A stretch of DNA of 64,000 nucleotides from Neurospora crassa OR74A (GCF_000182925.2 NC_026501.1:7109917-7173916), one strand, 5' to 3'; numbered from the stretch's first letter, positions 11,966 through 22,805 are shown. Notes: generated by a model not told the origin, from the sequence alone. Numbers and translations are program-made.

Positions 11966-12122
11966 AAATCCACCCGCAGCCATCACAACATGACGCTCAT
12001 TATAATATATTGTACATGCCTCACCGTCCTCCTATATCATATAGGGACGGGCGCACTTGAGGCTTTTTGAAAGACCTGCAAGGAAACTCGCTGTGGTGGT
12101 CGGACGCTTCCTTGTCGCCTGT

Positions 12123-14005
12123 CTAAGCAACGATAGCTTCGGACACATGGCCGTCGGCCTGGACGACGACCTTTTCGACTTTTAGGGAGGCCTTGACGGG
12201 GTTGGGCTGGTCGTAGACCCATTCGAGCTGCTCGAGGGTACGGCCTTGGGATTCGACACTGTAGTGGAACGAGTTAGCGATCTGTGTGCTGTTTACGCGA
12301 TGTCGACAGAGAAGAAGACCCAAAACATACCCAAAGAAGTACCAAGCGACGGTCTCGATAAGATCCCAGCCGACAAAGACAAAGATGTACTTGTAGCCAA
12401 TGTTGTGGAGAGCGATGGGGCCAGCGAACTGGTTGATGAAGCCCATGGCGTTGACAATGAAGCCGGAAAGGGCAAGACCCTTGCCACGGATGGTGGTCTC
12501 GAGAGCCTCGGTGGGAATAACACCCTGGAGGGGAGTGTAGGTGAAGGAGAAGATGACGTTGAAGAGGAAGTAAGCGGCCAGGGCACCCTTGGCGTAGTTG
12601 CTGTCGACGTGGAGGTAGGCGTTGTCCTTGGCATCCTGCTCGTTCATACCCTGGTTCAGGTTGATTTGCGTGCCTCTTTGAGTCTGCTTGTCGAGAGTAG
12701 CCGAAAGACCCGAGTTGGTGGCAAGAGCAGCGGCGCACATGAAGGTACCGATAATGAGCACCGCGCGGCGGGGCATACGATCAGTCATGGAGACGGCGGT
12801 CAAGGCACCGATAGCGGAGATGACGGAGTTGAGGATGTTGTAGGCGAGCTGTTGGGAGGTGCTGGTGACACCAATGTTCTTGAAGATGACGGTATTGAAG
12901 TAACCGAGACCGTTGCCGGAGAACTGGCCAAAGATGGAGATCATGAGCACCTGGGCCATGCGCCAGCGGCCGCTGTGGGTCATGAAGAGCGGGCGGTAAT
13001 CCCACCAGACCTTGTCGACACCGTCGGTCCTGATACCGTCCCTCATCTCCTCAGTCTCGAGCAACACCAGCTTGGAATTGGGATCGCCGTTGCCGTGATA
13101 CTTGACAAGAAAGGCAACAGCCTCAGCGTCGCGGCCGTTGGCAAATAGGAAGCGAGGGGATTCTGGGAGGAAGAAGACGGAGGACATGACGATAAGGCAC
13201 GTGAAAGCCTGAAGGATCAAGGGGATACGCCATGACCAGTTGCTCTTAATGAAGTAGCAGCCATAGGTGATGCAGGCGGCAGGAATCGAACCTCCGAACC
13301 AACCGCAGTTGTAGAAGCCAGTGCAGCGGCCGCGCCAGTGAGGAGGGGCGATTTCGATGGAGTAGGCCGGGGCAGCAACGGTCATGATGGCGATACCGAG
13401 GCCAAGAACGAAGCGGCCAACGACAAACTGAGCGAGCTTGGAGGAGCTAGCAACAATAATGGAGCCGACAATGATAAAGATACCACCGATGAACATGCCC
13501 TTCTTACGGCCAAAACGATCAGAGAGGATAGCAGCGAAGGGAGCTCCAACCATGGCACCACTGGAAGACTCGAGGTGTTAGAAAAGCCCCAAACCAAAAA
13601 GGAGTGATTTGCTAAATCCCTAATCACTTACACGGTATAGAGAGAAAAGATGACAGAGACTTTAGGACCAGTGTCACCAGTGTGGAATTGGTTCTGGAAC
13701 TTGTCCATAGCGATGATTCCGGTCATGAGTGAACCATCGTAACCGTTGGCGCATGCACAACAAAAGGCGACGAAGATGGCGAAATAGAGGTGGATGGACT
13801 CCTTGCTCCAGGGCTTGATATTGGACTCCTTGATGGCCGCAAATAGGGCGGCGTTGCGGACCTCCTTCTCTTGGGCACCGGGCTTTGTGGCTGTCTGGCC
13901 ATGGCCCTTGGGCACTATCTTGATGGCGTCGTGGGTGGGCGCAATGTCATGAGTAGCAAGATGCTTCTCGGTGCTGGCCCCGTCATGGGAGCCGTGAGAC
14001 GACAT
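12123..14005 (-). CDS. MFS sugar transporter, lactose-permease/hexose-transporter-like
   Basis: Exons on the - strand are 14005-13632, 13560-12331 and 12258-12123, giving 579 residues. The first junction is CCGT|GTAAGT...CCAG|TGG, restoring YTVGAMVGAP. The second intron (12330-12259) is 72 bases with a GTATGT donor, GCTAAC branch site and TACAG acceptor; it contains no stop and reads through in frame. Removing it joins WYFFG to VESQGRTLEQLEWV, the continuous form usual in this family. Sugar-porter marks are DRFGRKKG between helices 2 and 3, PESPRFLF after helix 6, and PTEALETTIRGKG in the second half. About twelve membrane helices. The N-terminal 90 residues are polar. Likely imports a mono- or disaccharide across the plasma membrane; the exact sugar is not readable. 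A longer N-terminus (Met at 14179) is open, but 14005 fits the family better. Confidence 0.9.
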
Positions 14006-14291
14006 GTTGGATGTCTTTGAGGATGTCGGTGATGGTATGGGTGTTGATCTGGACGTGCTAGGCCCTCTTCCTGTGTCGTCTGGCAGTCGATGAGGGAGTT
14101 GAGGACAGGTCAACAGTGGACGACCATGGCAATTCTTACTCGGCACGATGGAGAGAAGACGGGACTGGCTGAGGAGCAAGAGGGGAAGGGTGTTGCCACG
14201 GCGGCGGTATCATCCTTTATCATGTTTTTGAGGATGGAGTGAGATGGTCGGACTCGGGTTGGCGCGAAGGTTGCCCCCTCATCTCCAGGTT

Positions 14292-14331
14292 CCCCAGAAG
14301 GTCACCCCAGATCACCCCGGGTCACCCCCAG
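14292..14331 (-). promoter_or_regulatory. cluster of four CreA/CRE-1-type sites upstream of sugar transporter
   Basis: Four matches to SYGGRG, the consensus of the carbon catabolite repressor CreA/CRE-1, lie on the - strand within 40 bases: complements of CCCCAG at 14292-14297, CCCCAG at 14305-14310, CCCCGG at 14315-14320 and CCCCAG at 14326-14331. Three of them sit in a tandem of about 10-11 bases built from TCACCCC. They lie about 290-325 bases before the start codon of a sugar transporter, where glucose repression would be expected. The consensus is short, so single matches mean little; the density and position are the argument. Confidence 0.5.
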
Positions 14332-15175
14332 ACGGCTGGGTACGGAAGCGCGCCTCGCTGCCACGTGAGCCATGGAGCCATGGTAAGACCATGACAGCAC
14401 ATAAGATTGTGGAGGGATCCGAAATCTAGAACCCGTTCCTGTCTCTATGATACTACCTCGCTGAAGTTAGCACTCAGGTGTCCCGCGAGAACACCAGACT
14501 TGACGAGATGGCCATGCTCCTTGCACAGTACGACCATGCACCGTTGCGGTCAGCAACAAGCGGCAACGAGATGCCTCTCGAGGAGGTATGGCCAAGACTT
14601 GGGTTGTGTGTAGCTGGCCCCTTTTTTCACTGTGTAGCTGATGCTTGGCCCCGTTGGCGGCCGTTGGAGCTGTCCCCGTCCTGGGTCGGACTCGTTCCCT
14701 CCGAGGTCTCCACAGCGGATGCGAGGAGCAAGGCGCGCCATTGAGCATTGCTACCTCTATAGATCAGAAATCCTCCGAATGTTCCTTAATTTGGATGTTA
14801 TTTCACGGAGATGGTTTCGACAGATCGTCACTGCGGAGGTAAGGTAAGTATACATCTTGCCCATCCCATCTGCCTTCCCAAGGTTGGATGGAAGATCAAC
14901 GTCGGCGGTGGGAAATGCGCATGATCCGTCGGCGTAGAAGGTTCGATAGAGTGGATTCGGACCCCATGCTCGAATGGACTTGTTGGCCGGGATGGCGGGA
15001 CGATGGGCAGTCTGTTCTACCGAGGAACGACGGTGAAAGGAGTTCGTTCATGGGAGACTTTCCGAGTTCGTTGCTCGTGTGTTGCCGTGTCGCGTCGAGT
15101 TGTCCGGACGTCGGCCCTCAATTCCATCGAGCTAGCGGGCGGGTGGCACCATTTAGCGCTACTTTTGTTTTTTTT

Positions 15176-15209
15176 GGGGGGGGGGGGGGGGGGGGGGGGG
15201 GAGGGGGGG
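15176..15209. repeat. poly-G run, G26 A G7
   Basis: Twenty-six G residues, one A, then seven G. The run could fold into a G-quadruplex. It follows a short T run. Length is uncertain in any assembly. Confidence 0.9.
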
Positions 15210-17398
15210 ACTGCCTCGCTAACAATTTTCACCACTAACACCCGACCGCTAACAATGAACCACATCCCCGGACCTCCAGAGAAGTCGTCTCCCAACATCA
15301 ACACCATCCGTCAATCCATATGTGCCTCCAATTCCTTCTGCAATCGAACTGAGTTGCTGGTCCTTGTCTGGAGAATTTGCAAGCAGGATACTACAAACAA
15401 TGTGCAGGGAATGCGCTGTCGCATTCAGTAACCATAGCACGAAGTACCGAAGAGTTGGTAAACTCAGCAGCCATCATAATCGACTTCGTCTATGCCATGC
15501 TCATCGTGTGGAATCATGACCTGAACTTATCACCTCGGTTGACTCCAGTCAAGACCAAGTGAAGTCCATATACCAGCCAAGTGGAAGCGGCCGCGCTTTC
15601 ATCACCAATCCGCCTCATCCAGTGCAGAACCTTTGCTATTTTGGCCTTCAGTATGAATTTTAGGGGTCGGTTCTCCCACATCATCACCATCGCTTGCTTG
15701 CTTACTTACGGCGCTGCCACGTAACTGGGCTGGAGCTGCAGGAAGTCGTCGAGGTAAGGTCTCTCTCGCTTCCATCGATGTTACCTAAATTATTGCCATG
15801 CCTAGGTAACATCCATTTACACGCTATTGCTTCCCTCCGTCAGCCGCAATTCCATCTCCACGCACTCATGTTAGACGTCGTTGGCCTGGTACCTAGTACT
15901 GTACTTACCTAGAGGTACGCCATGTGAAGAATAGAGAAATGGCACCCAGACAGATACGAAGGATATAACGAAGGAGGCCTGGATAAGGTTAGGTTCAAAC
16001 CTGTTGCGGTATCAGGTATCGCCTATCTAGCGTCCCAGGCCTAGACCCAGACCCAGGTCCTAGGACGATGAAGGAAATGGGACTCAAAGAGACCGGGGAA
16101 ATTGAGGGGTAACATTGCAGTAAGCAGCCAGTCGAGCGGCTCCAATCGTCCAGTCCCGTCTGGTCTGGTCCCAACGAAAAAAATAATCCCTCGACGGCAT
16201 ACATGTATTCTCCGAGGGACCGGAGCACTGAACCTAATGGAGCCCCCGACTAATCTGCCCCTGTTTTAACCTTCGCTGCAGGATTTCTTGTTTCCACCGT
16301 GACTTTGGATTTCGACAGGCGCCGCGGCTTCTGGACCTTTAATGTGTATTTTTTTTTCTTCTTCTTCTGCACGGTAGTGGCTTCCAATGAGTGGAAGTCC
16401 ATGCCACCACGGCTGTCTAGTTGCTGATGCGCTGGAACCGAGTTCCGCCTGCTCCGGCCATGCTCTTCGCTGCTGGGATCGAGAGAGGAATTCATATGCG
16501 ACTCGGGACGGTTGAACATACCTCTACCTATTCAGTTGTTGCTCTCAGTTCTCATGTGTTGTTTCTTCTCGACATTGCACAACACGAAGAGTCATGTGCA
16601 CCGGACACCTGGAGATGGCCTCCGAGACGTAACCCATCTCTAAAGGAGGTTCCAAGCTGCGGTGAGTTCCTTCCAGAACTCCCAGCCATATGTCGGTCCA
16701 TCGCACCCGAAGCCTCGGGATCCTTGGGTCATGTCGGTCGACTGCGGTGAGTCAGGCGCGGAGGTTCCAATTTGTAGCGGACCTGCCTTTATCTTCAGGG
16801 CATCGGAGCCACTACTGCAAGACAAAGAAGGTACGGACGAGACACTCGATGGTTCTAGGCCTTGAAGTTGAAAAACAGAGTACACCCCTGGAGGGCTGGC
16901 TGCTGGCTACCTCTAGGATGCATCGCATTCCGAATCCTGTGCATTTCTGGAATCCAGCCGTGTACTTTTCCTTGAGTTAGCCATAACATTAATTCATTCA
17001 CCAAGTTGTAAGTAATCAACATGTACCTATGAACAGAACAACGCACAAATCATGTCTGGATGTACTCGCGAATTCAATGACCTACCTATGTACTAGCCCA
17101 CTAACTTTTGAGCGTCCGAACGTTTACATTCTGTCCACATGTAATTCCCACTGGCCCAGAATTTAATTCCAGACAACTCAAAGACACTTGTCTTCTACTC
17201 TTCGTTCTTTCCTTCCCATACGCAAGTATGGCTAGAAGTAGGTCAACTACTCCTCAATGTAAAAGTAGCCATCAACAAACCAACTCCCACATCCAGAGCT
17301 TCTAGCTCCTCCCCCCTTCACATATCAAAATCCCTGTAGTGCTTATAGTACACATTACCTTGCTCCTTCCCCTGCTCTTCCTCTTGCTCCTCTGCGCT

Positions 17399-19776
17399 TT
17401 AGTTGTGGTTCTCGATTTCTCCAGCGATGGTCGACTCTGCGAGCCCCTTGGAGTTATTGCCACCACCCTCAGCCTTTTCATCTTCATAGAACCCCTCAAA
17501 CTTCAAGAAGGTAATCCTGCTTTCACCTCCACTCCATAGCGCAATCTCCAAATGGTTTTCTTTGTCCGCTCTGGGCTTGATCTTGGCAATCAGTGCCTTC
17601 CGCTTCTTGAACTCTACCCATCCCAAGCAGCGATCGTCTTGATCGCTGCCCATAGATAGAAGAGTCAATCGCTCCCCACTAACAACCGCTACCGTAACTG
17701 CATCAGCACTAGTACCCCCCTTCCGAGTGGGATGGGTAGATGACAGGGCAATGTCGATAGAGTCGACGGGATACCCGTCTACACATCGCCAGACCGGTAC
17801 CCAACAACCTTCGTCTGACTGGACGAACGATGAAGTAGAAAGAGACCAGATATCACCATCCTTTGACCCCAGAATAAGGCGGTGTCCATCGGGTGCAATA
17901 GCTACAACGCGAGCGGGGACGGGGTGCGCCACTGTACGGGTGACTTGCCCGTTTGATAGCAGGGTAAACCTTGTATAGTTTCTATGGGAAACGACCGTTG
18001 CAAGGCCGTCATTGGTATAGCAGGCGTTGAGAATTGGTTCTTCTCGGGAGTCTGTCTTGGGTTGGTATGGGAGGGGATCGGCAGGATTCGGGACAATAGA
18101 GAGATTGAGAGTTGTGAAGGTGCTTGGAGAGGCGGCAAGAAGCGTAGAGCCGGTAGGATGAAAGTTGAGGATTGTTTGCGGCTGCCGTAATTGCACAAAC
18201 AGGGAACTAAACATTGGAGGGGTGATGAGTGGCTCAGAAACGGGGTAGGATAGGAATGGCCCGGTGTATTTTCTCTTCGAAATGTCAAATATCTTGATGG
18301 CATTGGAGTGTGCGTCATACACCGCCAATGTCTTCCCGCAAGACGAAAGAGCAGAAGCGCGATATTCAGCATGCCGGTCGTTCTCGTAGATCCAGCTGCT
18401 AATGAATCCGGCGGAACTTGAACGAATGGTAATGGTATAGGAGTCTATAACAACCAATGTGTTCCCATCGGGGGTGTAATGCATTGTTGGCGGTAGAATC
18501 TTGTCGTGGTAGAGTGTCGCTAGTGGAACTGACTTCAGTTCTTTGGCTTGCCAGCAGTTGGCTGGTTCGACCCACTGTACAACGGCATCTCGCCTTGGAT
18601 CGAGGGGAAGCGTTGGTCGCATGAAGGGATCTTGGTGCATGAATGTCGCAATGAATCTTTTGCAAAGTTCTGAGACCATCGCCTGATCCAACTTCCTGGT
18701 TGGAAATGAAACTGTTCCGGCCTGGTAGTCGAACATCATCTGGAGATCTAGGCCAAAGGTTGGACTGCCGGTTAACATCTGAGCGGCGACCTCTCCTGCT
18801 GCCCAAACGTCAAATGCTTGTATTCCATTGAAACCTCCAAAGGTTGCAGGGTCTCTCGGTGTATAACCCCCTAGAATCTCTGGGGAGAGAAAGGAGAGAT
18901 TTGCAAAGGCAACAGTATTGATGAAAGTTCCGGGACTGCCATGACTGTTAGCAGACGTTGGGTAATGAAGCCTGCATCCCCCAATTTTAACGCGCCATTC
19001 TCTGTGGTGTTGATCGTGGTTGTGTTCGGGAAGACGGTCGATAAACACGTGCTAGAGCGAAGACCGAAATGTTATTCTAGTGACCGCACCTGCACTGCAT
19101 CTACTCGAGGACGATTTCTTGGAATTCACTTACACACAGTTGCAGATCGCCATGGGCGAGGCCTTCCTGATGTAACAGCCCTAGGCCATTGCAGATTTGA
19201 CGCATGATTGTTCTTGCTTCCTCTTCCCGTATGGATCCATGGGTCGCGACGAAGGACTGAAGATCTCCTAGGGGGCAATCCTCCGTCATGAGATGGAGGT
19301 CGGGAATACCATTGTTCTCTTGGTGGTTATCGGTTTGGAAGACTTGCAGGTACCGAAGAAAGTGGTATGCAAACTTCAAAGCAAGCCGAAATAAAGGTGG
19401 TTAGTAACTTAATGACCGGAACATGGAAAACTGTGAAAACAAACTTGGTCGGGGTTTATTGACCCACCTTGGGCTTTGTAATAGCAACAATGTGCTCTTT
19501 TGCGAAAACAAGAGCCTCTAGGCTTCTCGGTTTAAATTGTCTGACAATCCGAAGAGCTCCACGAGGAACTTCGTGCGCTACTAGGCATTTTTCCTGATAA
19601 TTGAATTCAAAGGGGAGGGCACTTTGCAAGAGACTTGGCTCCCATAGCTCAATCTCACCAGATTGACATTCGTAGCACCTGCATTGAACATCGCGTAGAG
19701 AACCCAGTCGTGGATAGTCTCCAGAGTGGTGAGTGGGATGCAGAGGCGTTTGAGATCCAGAAACTGGCTCTAACAT
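17399..19776 (-). CDS. degenerate protein-kinase domain fused to a C-terminal beta-propeller-like region
   Basis: Exons 19776-19468, 19373-19134 and 19051-17399 give 733 residues; both introns are phase 0. Residues about 60-335 follow the kinase fold in order: GALRIVR (74-80, the position of the ATP-binding Lys appears to be Arg76), DLHLMTEDCPLGDL hinge, LLHQEGLAHGDLQLC catalytic loop (H177, D179), VKIGGCRL (the DFG triplet reads GCR, 208-210), SPE (239-241) for APE, FDVWAAGEVAAQMLTG, and DPFMRPT. The catalytic-loop Asn is replaced by His184. Loss of the DFG Asp and probably the Lys and Asn points to a pseudokinase. Residues about 360-720 carry repeated strands of the xxxSxDGKTLAVxD type (MHYTPDGNTLVV, SALSSCGKTLAVYD, AIAPDGHRLILGS), as in WD40-like propellers. 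Scaffold or signalling role is inference. A TATAAAA box lies 69 bases upstream. Confidence 0.7.
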
Positions 19777-20572
19777 TGTGAGGCTTAGTACGAGTGCGCT
19801 AGGGTGTATGGATGAAGGTCGATACCTTGATGGAATCCCTCACGTTTTATAGACTGAGCGAGATGTCCTCCTACGTCAATGCTTGAACCTCTCAACTTCA
19901 TCTACAGAGCCAACATATGGTTGTGCGTCACGGCTCTCGTACTAAGCACATTCAAAAGGTTGGTGGTGAGTAATCGCCTCATTGATAAGATTGCAGAAGA
20001 CAAAAAGTCACGGTGAGATGTCCAGCTGCTACGATAGTGAAGAAGCTCCTCGGTCTTCGTGCGCCAGACGCCCTCTGAAACCCCAGTGTTCGTCATTGAG
20101 AATGGTCGGAAACAACAAACGGCTAAGGTTTAATGATCAGAGGACGGAGCACAGCCCTTTCAATCCTCTTGCGTTTGGCGTTTGTTCTGGGGTAGGTTGT
20201 CCGGGATTTCAATTTGATGCGGCGCATTGGGGGATGGTTGAGGTTTGCTGGGTTGGTGTTGACAGCCGGTTTCGGCGTGGAAATCGGACAAGACCGCAGC
20301 ACTTCATGTGCCCAGGCTTTACCATTGCAACCTCAAAGCAGGGATTACAATGGAAGCGCAGCGCCGTACCTGGGCCGATCCTTAACAATTTTCGTAGCGG
20401 GGCGGCGGCTTGAACGTCATTTTTGGTAGCTCTTGCATTATTTGAGATTCACTTGGAAATTCACATGAGGCAATCGCAACGCTCTCACTCCTGCCCCCCT
20501 CAAATATAGTAGCTTGAGCGCAATACCAGAACCAGCACCCAACCGCCGCAAACACGTCAAAACTCTGCAGAA
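19777..20572. other. divergent promoter region
   Basis: About 800 bases lie between two divergent genes, the kinase-like gene (-) and the homocysteine methyltransferase (+). The TATA box of the - strand gene is at 19845-19851. No TATA box is obvious on the + side; CAAATATAG near 20502 is the closest match. No gene seen. Confidence 0.55.
19845..19851 (-). promoter_or_regulatory. TATA box (TATAAAA) of the kinase-like gene
   Basis: TATAAAA on the - strand, 69 bases before the ATG at 19776. This would leave a leader of roughly 30-40 bases. Confidence 0.5.
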
Positions 20573-21727
20573 ATGGCTACACCGATTCCAGTTCAGATCC
20601 TGGATGGAGGGATGGGAACCACTCTGGAAGACATGCACGACATCACCTTCTCGTTTGAAACTCCGCTTTGGTCATCACATCTCCTTGTTTCCGGCGAGGA
20701 GGACAAGCTGTCGGATTGCCACGAGGCATTCAAGCAGGCAGGAGCCAACATCATCTCCACCGCGACGTACCAAATATCCATCAATGGATTTGCTGCCACC
20801 AAGGCGCCGAGAAGCGGAACCGTCGACGAGGAGAGGGAGGGCATCGAGAAGGAAGAGATTCCTCGCTTCCTGAGCCGTGCGGTTGTCCTTGCCGCAAATG
20901 CAGCGGGGACGGAGGGCAAGGTTGCCTTGTCGCTGGGTCCTTATGGCGCCACCATGATTCCATCGACCGAATACAGCGGCAGGTACGATCCTGAACACCA
21001 ACATGTGCAGGCCCTGGGAAAATGGCACAAGGAACGTCTGGATCTGTTCAAGGACGTCGATCCCAACCAAGTCAACTACATTGCCTTTGAAACGGTTCCC
21101 AGGCTTGACGAGATCGTTGCCATCAGAAATCTGCTCTCGGCCGACAACATCCCAACATCCCTCCGTGGACGCCCCGTATGGATTTCCTCTCCTTACCCAA
21201 ACGATGATGGAAAGCTTCCCGACGGCAGCACGGTAGAGGAGGTCGTCAAAGCCGTTCTCACGCATAGGGAAGGCCTGGAGACTCCATGGGGTATTGGCAT
21301 CAACTGCACAAAGGTGGAAAAGCTCGACTCCTTGGTCAAACGATACGAAGATGCGATCCAGACCTGCATCAAGAACGGAGAGCAGATGGCCTGGCCAAGC
21401 TTGGTCCTCTATCCAGACGGGACAAAAGGGGAGGTCTACAACACGGCCACCAAGACTTGGGAGTTGTCTCCAGGACACAAAGAGACAGAGGTACGCTGTG
21501 ATCTACCATTGTTTACAGGTCCTTTGGTTCACACACCAACACTCACTTCTTTCAAACAGGCCCCCTGGGAAACAGTGCTAGCCAGTGTTGTCGAAGCCGC
21601 ACGTCAAAGAGGAAACTGGAAGTCCATCGTTGTGGGAGGTTGCTGCAAGGCGTCCCCCGAACACATTCGAAGGCTACGAAGGACCCTACAAGATTACGGC
21701 CACATGTCAACCTCTCCAGCGGCGTAG
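20573..21727 (+). CDS. homocysteine S-methyltransferase
   Basis: Exons 20573-21490 and 21560-21727 give 361 residues. The 69-base intron (GTACGC donor, CACTCAC branch region, AACAG acceptor) has no stop and would otherwise add 23 residues between KETE and APWETVL. The protein begins VQILDGGMGTTLED, the usual N-terminus of the family, and has the zinc-binding cysteines in GINCTK (Cys245) and VVGGCCKASPEHI (Cys334, Cys335). These enzymes move a methyl group to homocysteine from S-methylmethionine or S-adenosylmethionine to give methionine, in the cytosol, as yeast Mht1 and Sam4 do. Which donor is used cannot be told. It is divergent from the kinase-like gene and convergent with the secreted protein gene. 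Confidence 0.92.
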   Translation: MATPIPVQILDGGMGTTLEDMHDITFSFETPLWSSHLLVSGEEDKLSDCHEAFKQAGANIISTATYQISINGFAATKAPRSGTVDEEREGIEKEEIPRFLSRAVVLAANAAGTEGKVALSLGPYGATMIPSTEYSGRYDPEHQHVQALGKWHKERLDLFKDVDPNQVNYIAFETVPRLDEIVAIRNLLSADNIPTSLRGRPVWISSPYPNDDGKLPDGSTVEEVVKAVLTHREGLETPWGIGINCTKVEKLDSLVKRYEDAIQTCIKNGEQMAWPSLVLYPDGTKGEVYNTATKTWELSPGHKETEVRCDLPLFTGPLVHTPTLTSFKQAPWETVLASVVEAARQRGNWKSIVVGGCCKASPEHIRRLRRTLQDYGHMSTSPAA

Positions 21728-21866
21728 CAGTATCTAGCACCGGCCATTCCCGTCAAGGAATCCTATTGTACACAACGAAGAAAAAGACTACTATGATGGC
21801 GAATGACACCTCAATGTTATCAGTACAAGACCGCATCGACATTTGACGGTTTCTCCTAGCCCATCA

Positions 21867-22805
21867 TCATTGGCCACCCACTGCACTGCAGTCATCCCCA
21901 AAGAACATGCCCAAATCGTAGTTATAGGACCCAGCCCTCACATAGTCATCACGCATAATGAGCCACGGACCGACAGGTGAGCTATCGGCGTTATTCCACA
22001 GGGCATACCTCCTCATCACACCGTCAGCCGAAGGGGCGGACACTTCACACTTCAACACCGATCCAGTCATGTACACCCCATCCGGAGTCGAGCAGCGCAA
22101 CGGATATTCTACCGGCGTATTCGTGAACCGGATAACGTGAAGGATTTGGCTTGCCCATGGTGGGAGCGCGTACACCTCATAGCCGGCCCATGTACCGCCG
22201 CTGATGCTCAGCTTGCCAGTGGATATGTCGAGATCAAACAAGCCGAAATTGGAGCCGGTTGGCGCCTCAGTGATTAGGTTGGAGTTGGGGGAGAGCACAC
22301 GAATGTGGTAGTCTTCATTGCTCACACCAGGGGTGATGGCTTTCAGGCAGAAGCCCGTGATTGTTGGAGCAGAGCTGGGAGCGGTCGAGGTCGTGCTCTC
22401 GACGGATGTTGTGGTAGGCTCCTCGGTGGTGGTAGGCAGCTCACTGGTGGTGGGCGGCTCGCTCGTGGTGGGTGGCTCGCTCGTGGTGGATGGCTCCTTC
22501 GTGGTGGGCAGCTCACTCGTGGTGGGCAGCTCACTGATGGTGGGTGGATCACTCGTGGCAGGCTCCGTGGTAGAGGGCTCCACAGTCGACGCCTCAGTTG
22601 TTGTAGGCTCATCGGATGTAGTGGTCGTCGTGCTCTCAATGATACTGACAGCGCTGGAAGTCAAGTCGGCAGAGCTTGTTGGGCTGCCAACAACCGCTGA
22701 CGTCAAGGTCGACGTTGCCAAAGACGACGTCGTTGTCCGTGGGCGGCATCGACTTGCCACGGTCATGGCCGCAAGGGCTGGCAAAAGCGCAAACGAGGCA
22801 CGCAT
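21867..22805 (-). CDS. secreted Thr/Ser/Pro/Glu-repeat protein of unknown function
   Basis: An intronless frame of 312 residues. Residues 1-18 form a signal peptide (MRASFALLPALAAMTVAS). Residues about 25-145 are Thr/Ser-rich and contain a run of imperfect TTSEPP/TTSELP/TTxEPS units. This is a likely stalk for O-linked sugars, as in fungal wall and surface proteins. The C-terminal 165 residues form a compact region starting near TGFCLKAI, with Cys in FCLKA, LRCST, LKCEV and DDCSA that could form two disulfides. No catalytic signature and no GPI-type hydrophobic tail are visible. I do not recognise the C-terminal domain beyond similarity to lineage-specific fungal secreted proteins. Repeat number is likely to vary between strains. 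Confidence 0.75.
   Translation of the reverse strand: MRASFALLPALAAMTVASRCRPRTTTSSLATSTLTSAVVGSPTSSADLTSSAVSIIESTTTTTSDEPTTTEASTVEPSTTEPATSDPPTISELPTTSELPTTKEPSTTSEPPTTSEPPTTSELPTTTEEPTTTSVESTTSTAPSSAPTITGFCLKAITPGVSNEDYHIRVLSPNSNLITEAPTGSNFGLFDLDISTGKLSISGGTWAGYEVYALPPWASQILHVIRFTNTPVEYPLRCSTPDGVYMTGSVLKCEVSAPSADGVMRRYALWNNADSSPVGPWLIMRDDYVRAGSYNYDLGMFFGDDCSAVGGQ
22400..22590. repeat. coding minisatellite (TTSEPP-type units)
   Basis: Tandem units of about 18-24 bases, seen on the + strand as recurring GTGGTGGGxxGCTC with small changes, encode Thr-Thr-Ser-Glu-Pro/Leu-Pro on the - strand. Unit differences are mostly third-position or Pro/Leu and Ser/Lys exchanges, so the repeat has been kept in frame. 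Confidence 0.75.

Larger units (their letters stand above)
9351..12122. other. intergenic, low-complexity rich
   Basis: No credible gene. Notable contents are a pure A66 tract (10009-10074), five TAGAGGTA copies (9715, 10142, 10256, 10532, 11340) with two TACCTCTA copies (10374, 11328), two TACCTAGGTA palindromes (10872, 11150), a perfect hairpin (11328-11347), and a GCTT microsatellite (11951-11965). This is the densest cluster of the dispersed TACCT-type words in the window. Confidence 0.6.
14006..17398. other. intergenic, promoter side of sugar transporter and 3' side of kinase-like gene
   Basis: No supported gene. It contains a CreA-type site cluster (14292-14331), a G26 run (15176-15201), TACCTCTA copies at 14752, 16519 and 16908, and one TAGAGGTA copy at 15910. 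Open frames near 14888-15431 and 16421-16980 overlap each other in several frames and match nothing I know. Confidence 0.55.

Noticed and set aside
12246-13148. 300-residue + strand open frame
   Set aside because: Antisense shadow of the sugar transporter coding exon, with Gly/Asp/Glu-rich shadow composition.
20675-21478. 267-residue - strand open frame
   Set aside because: Antisense shadow of the homocysteine methyltransferase.
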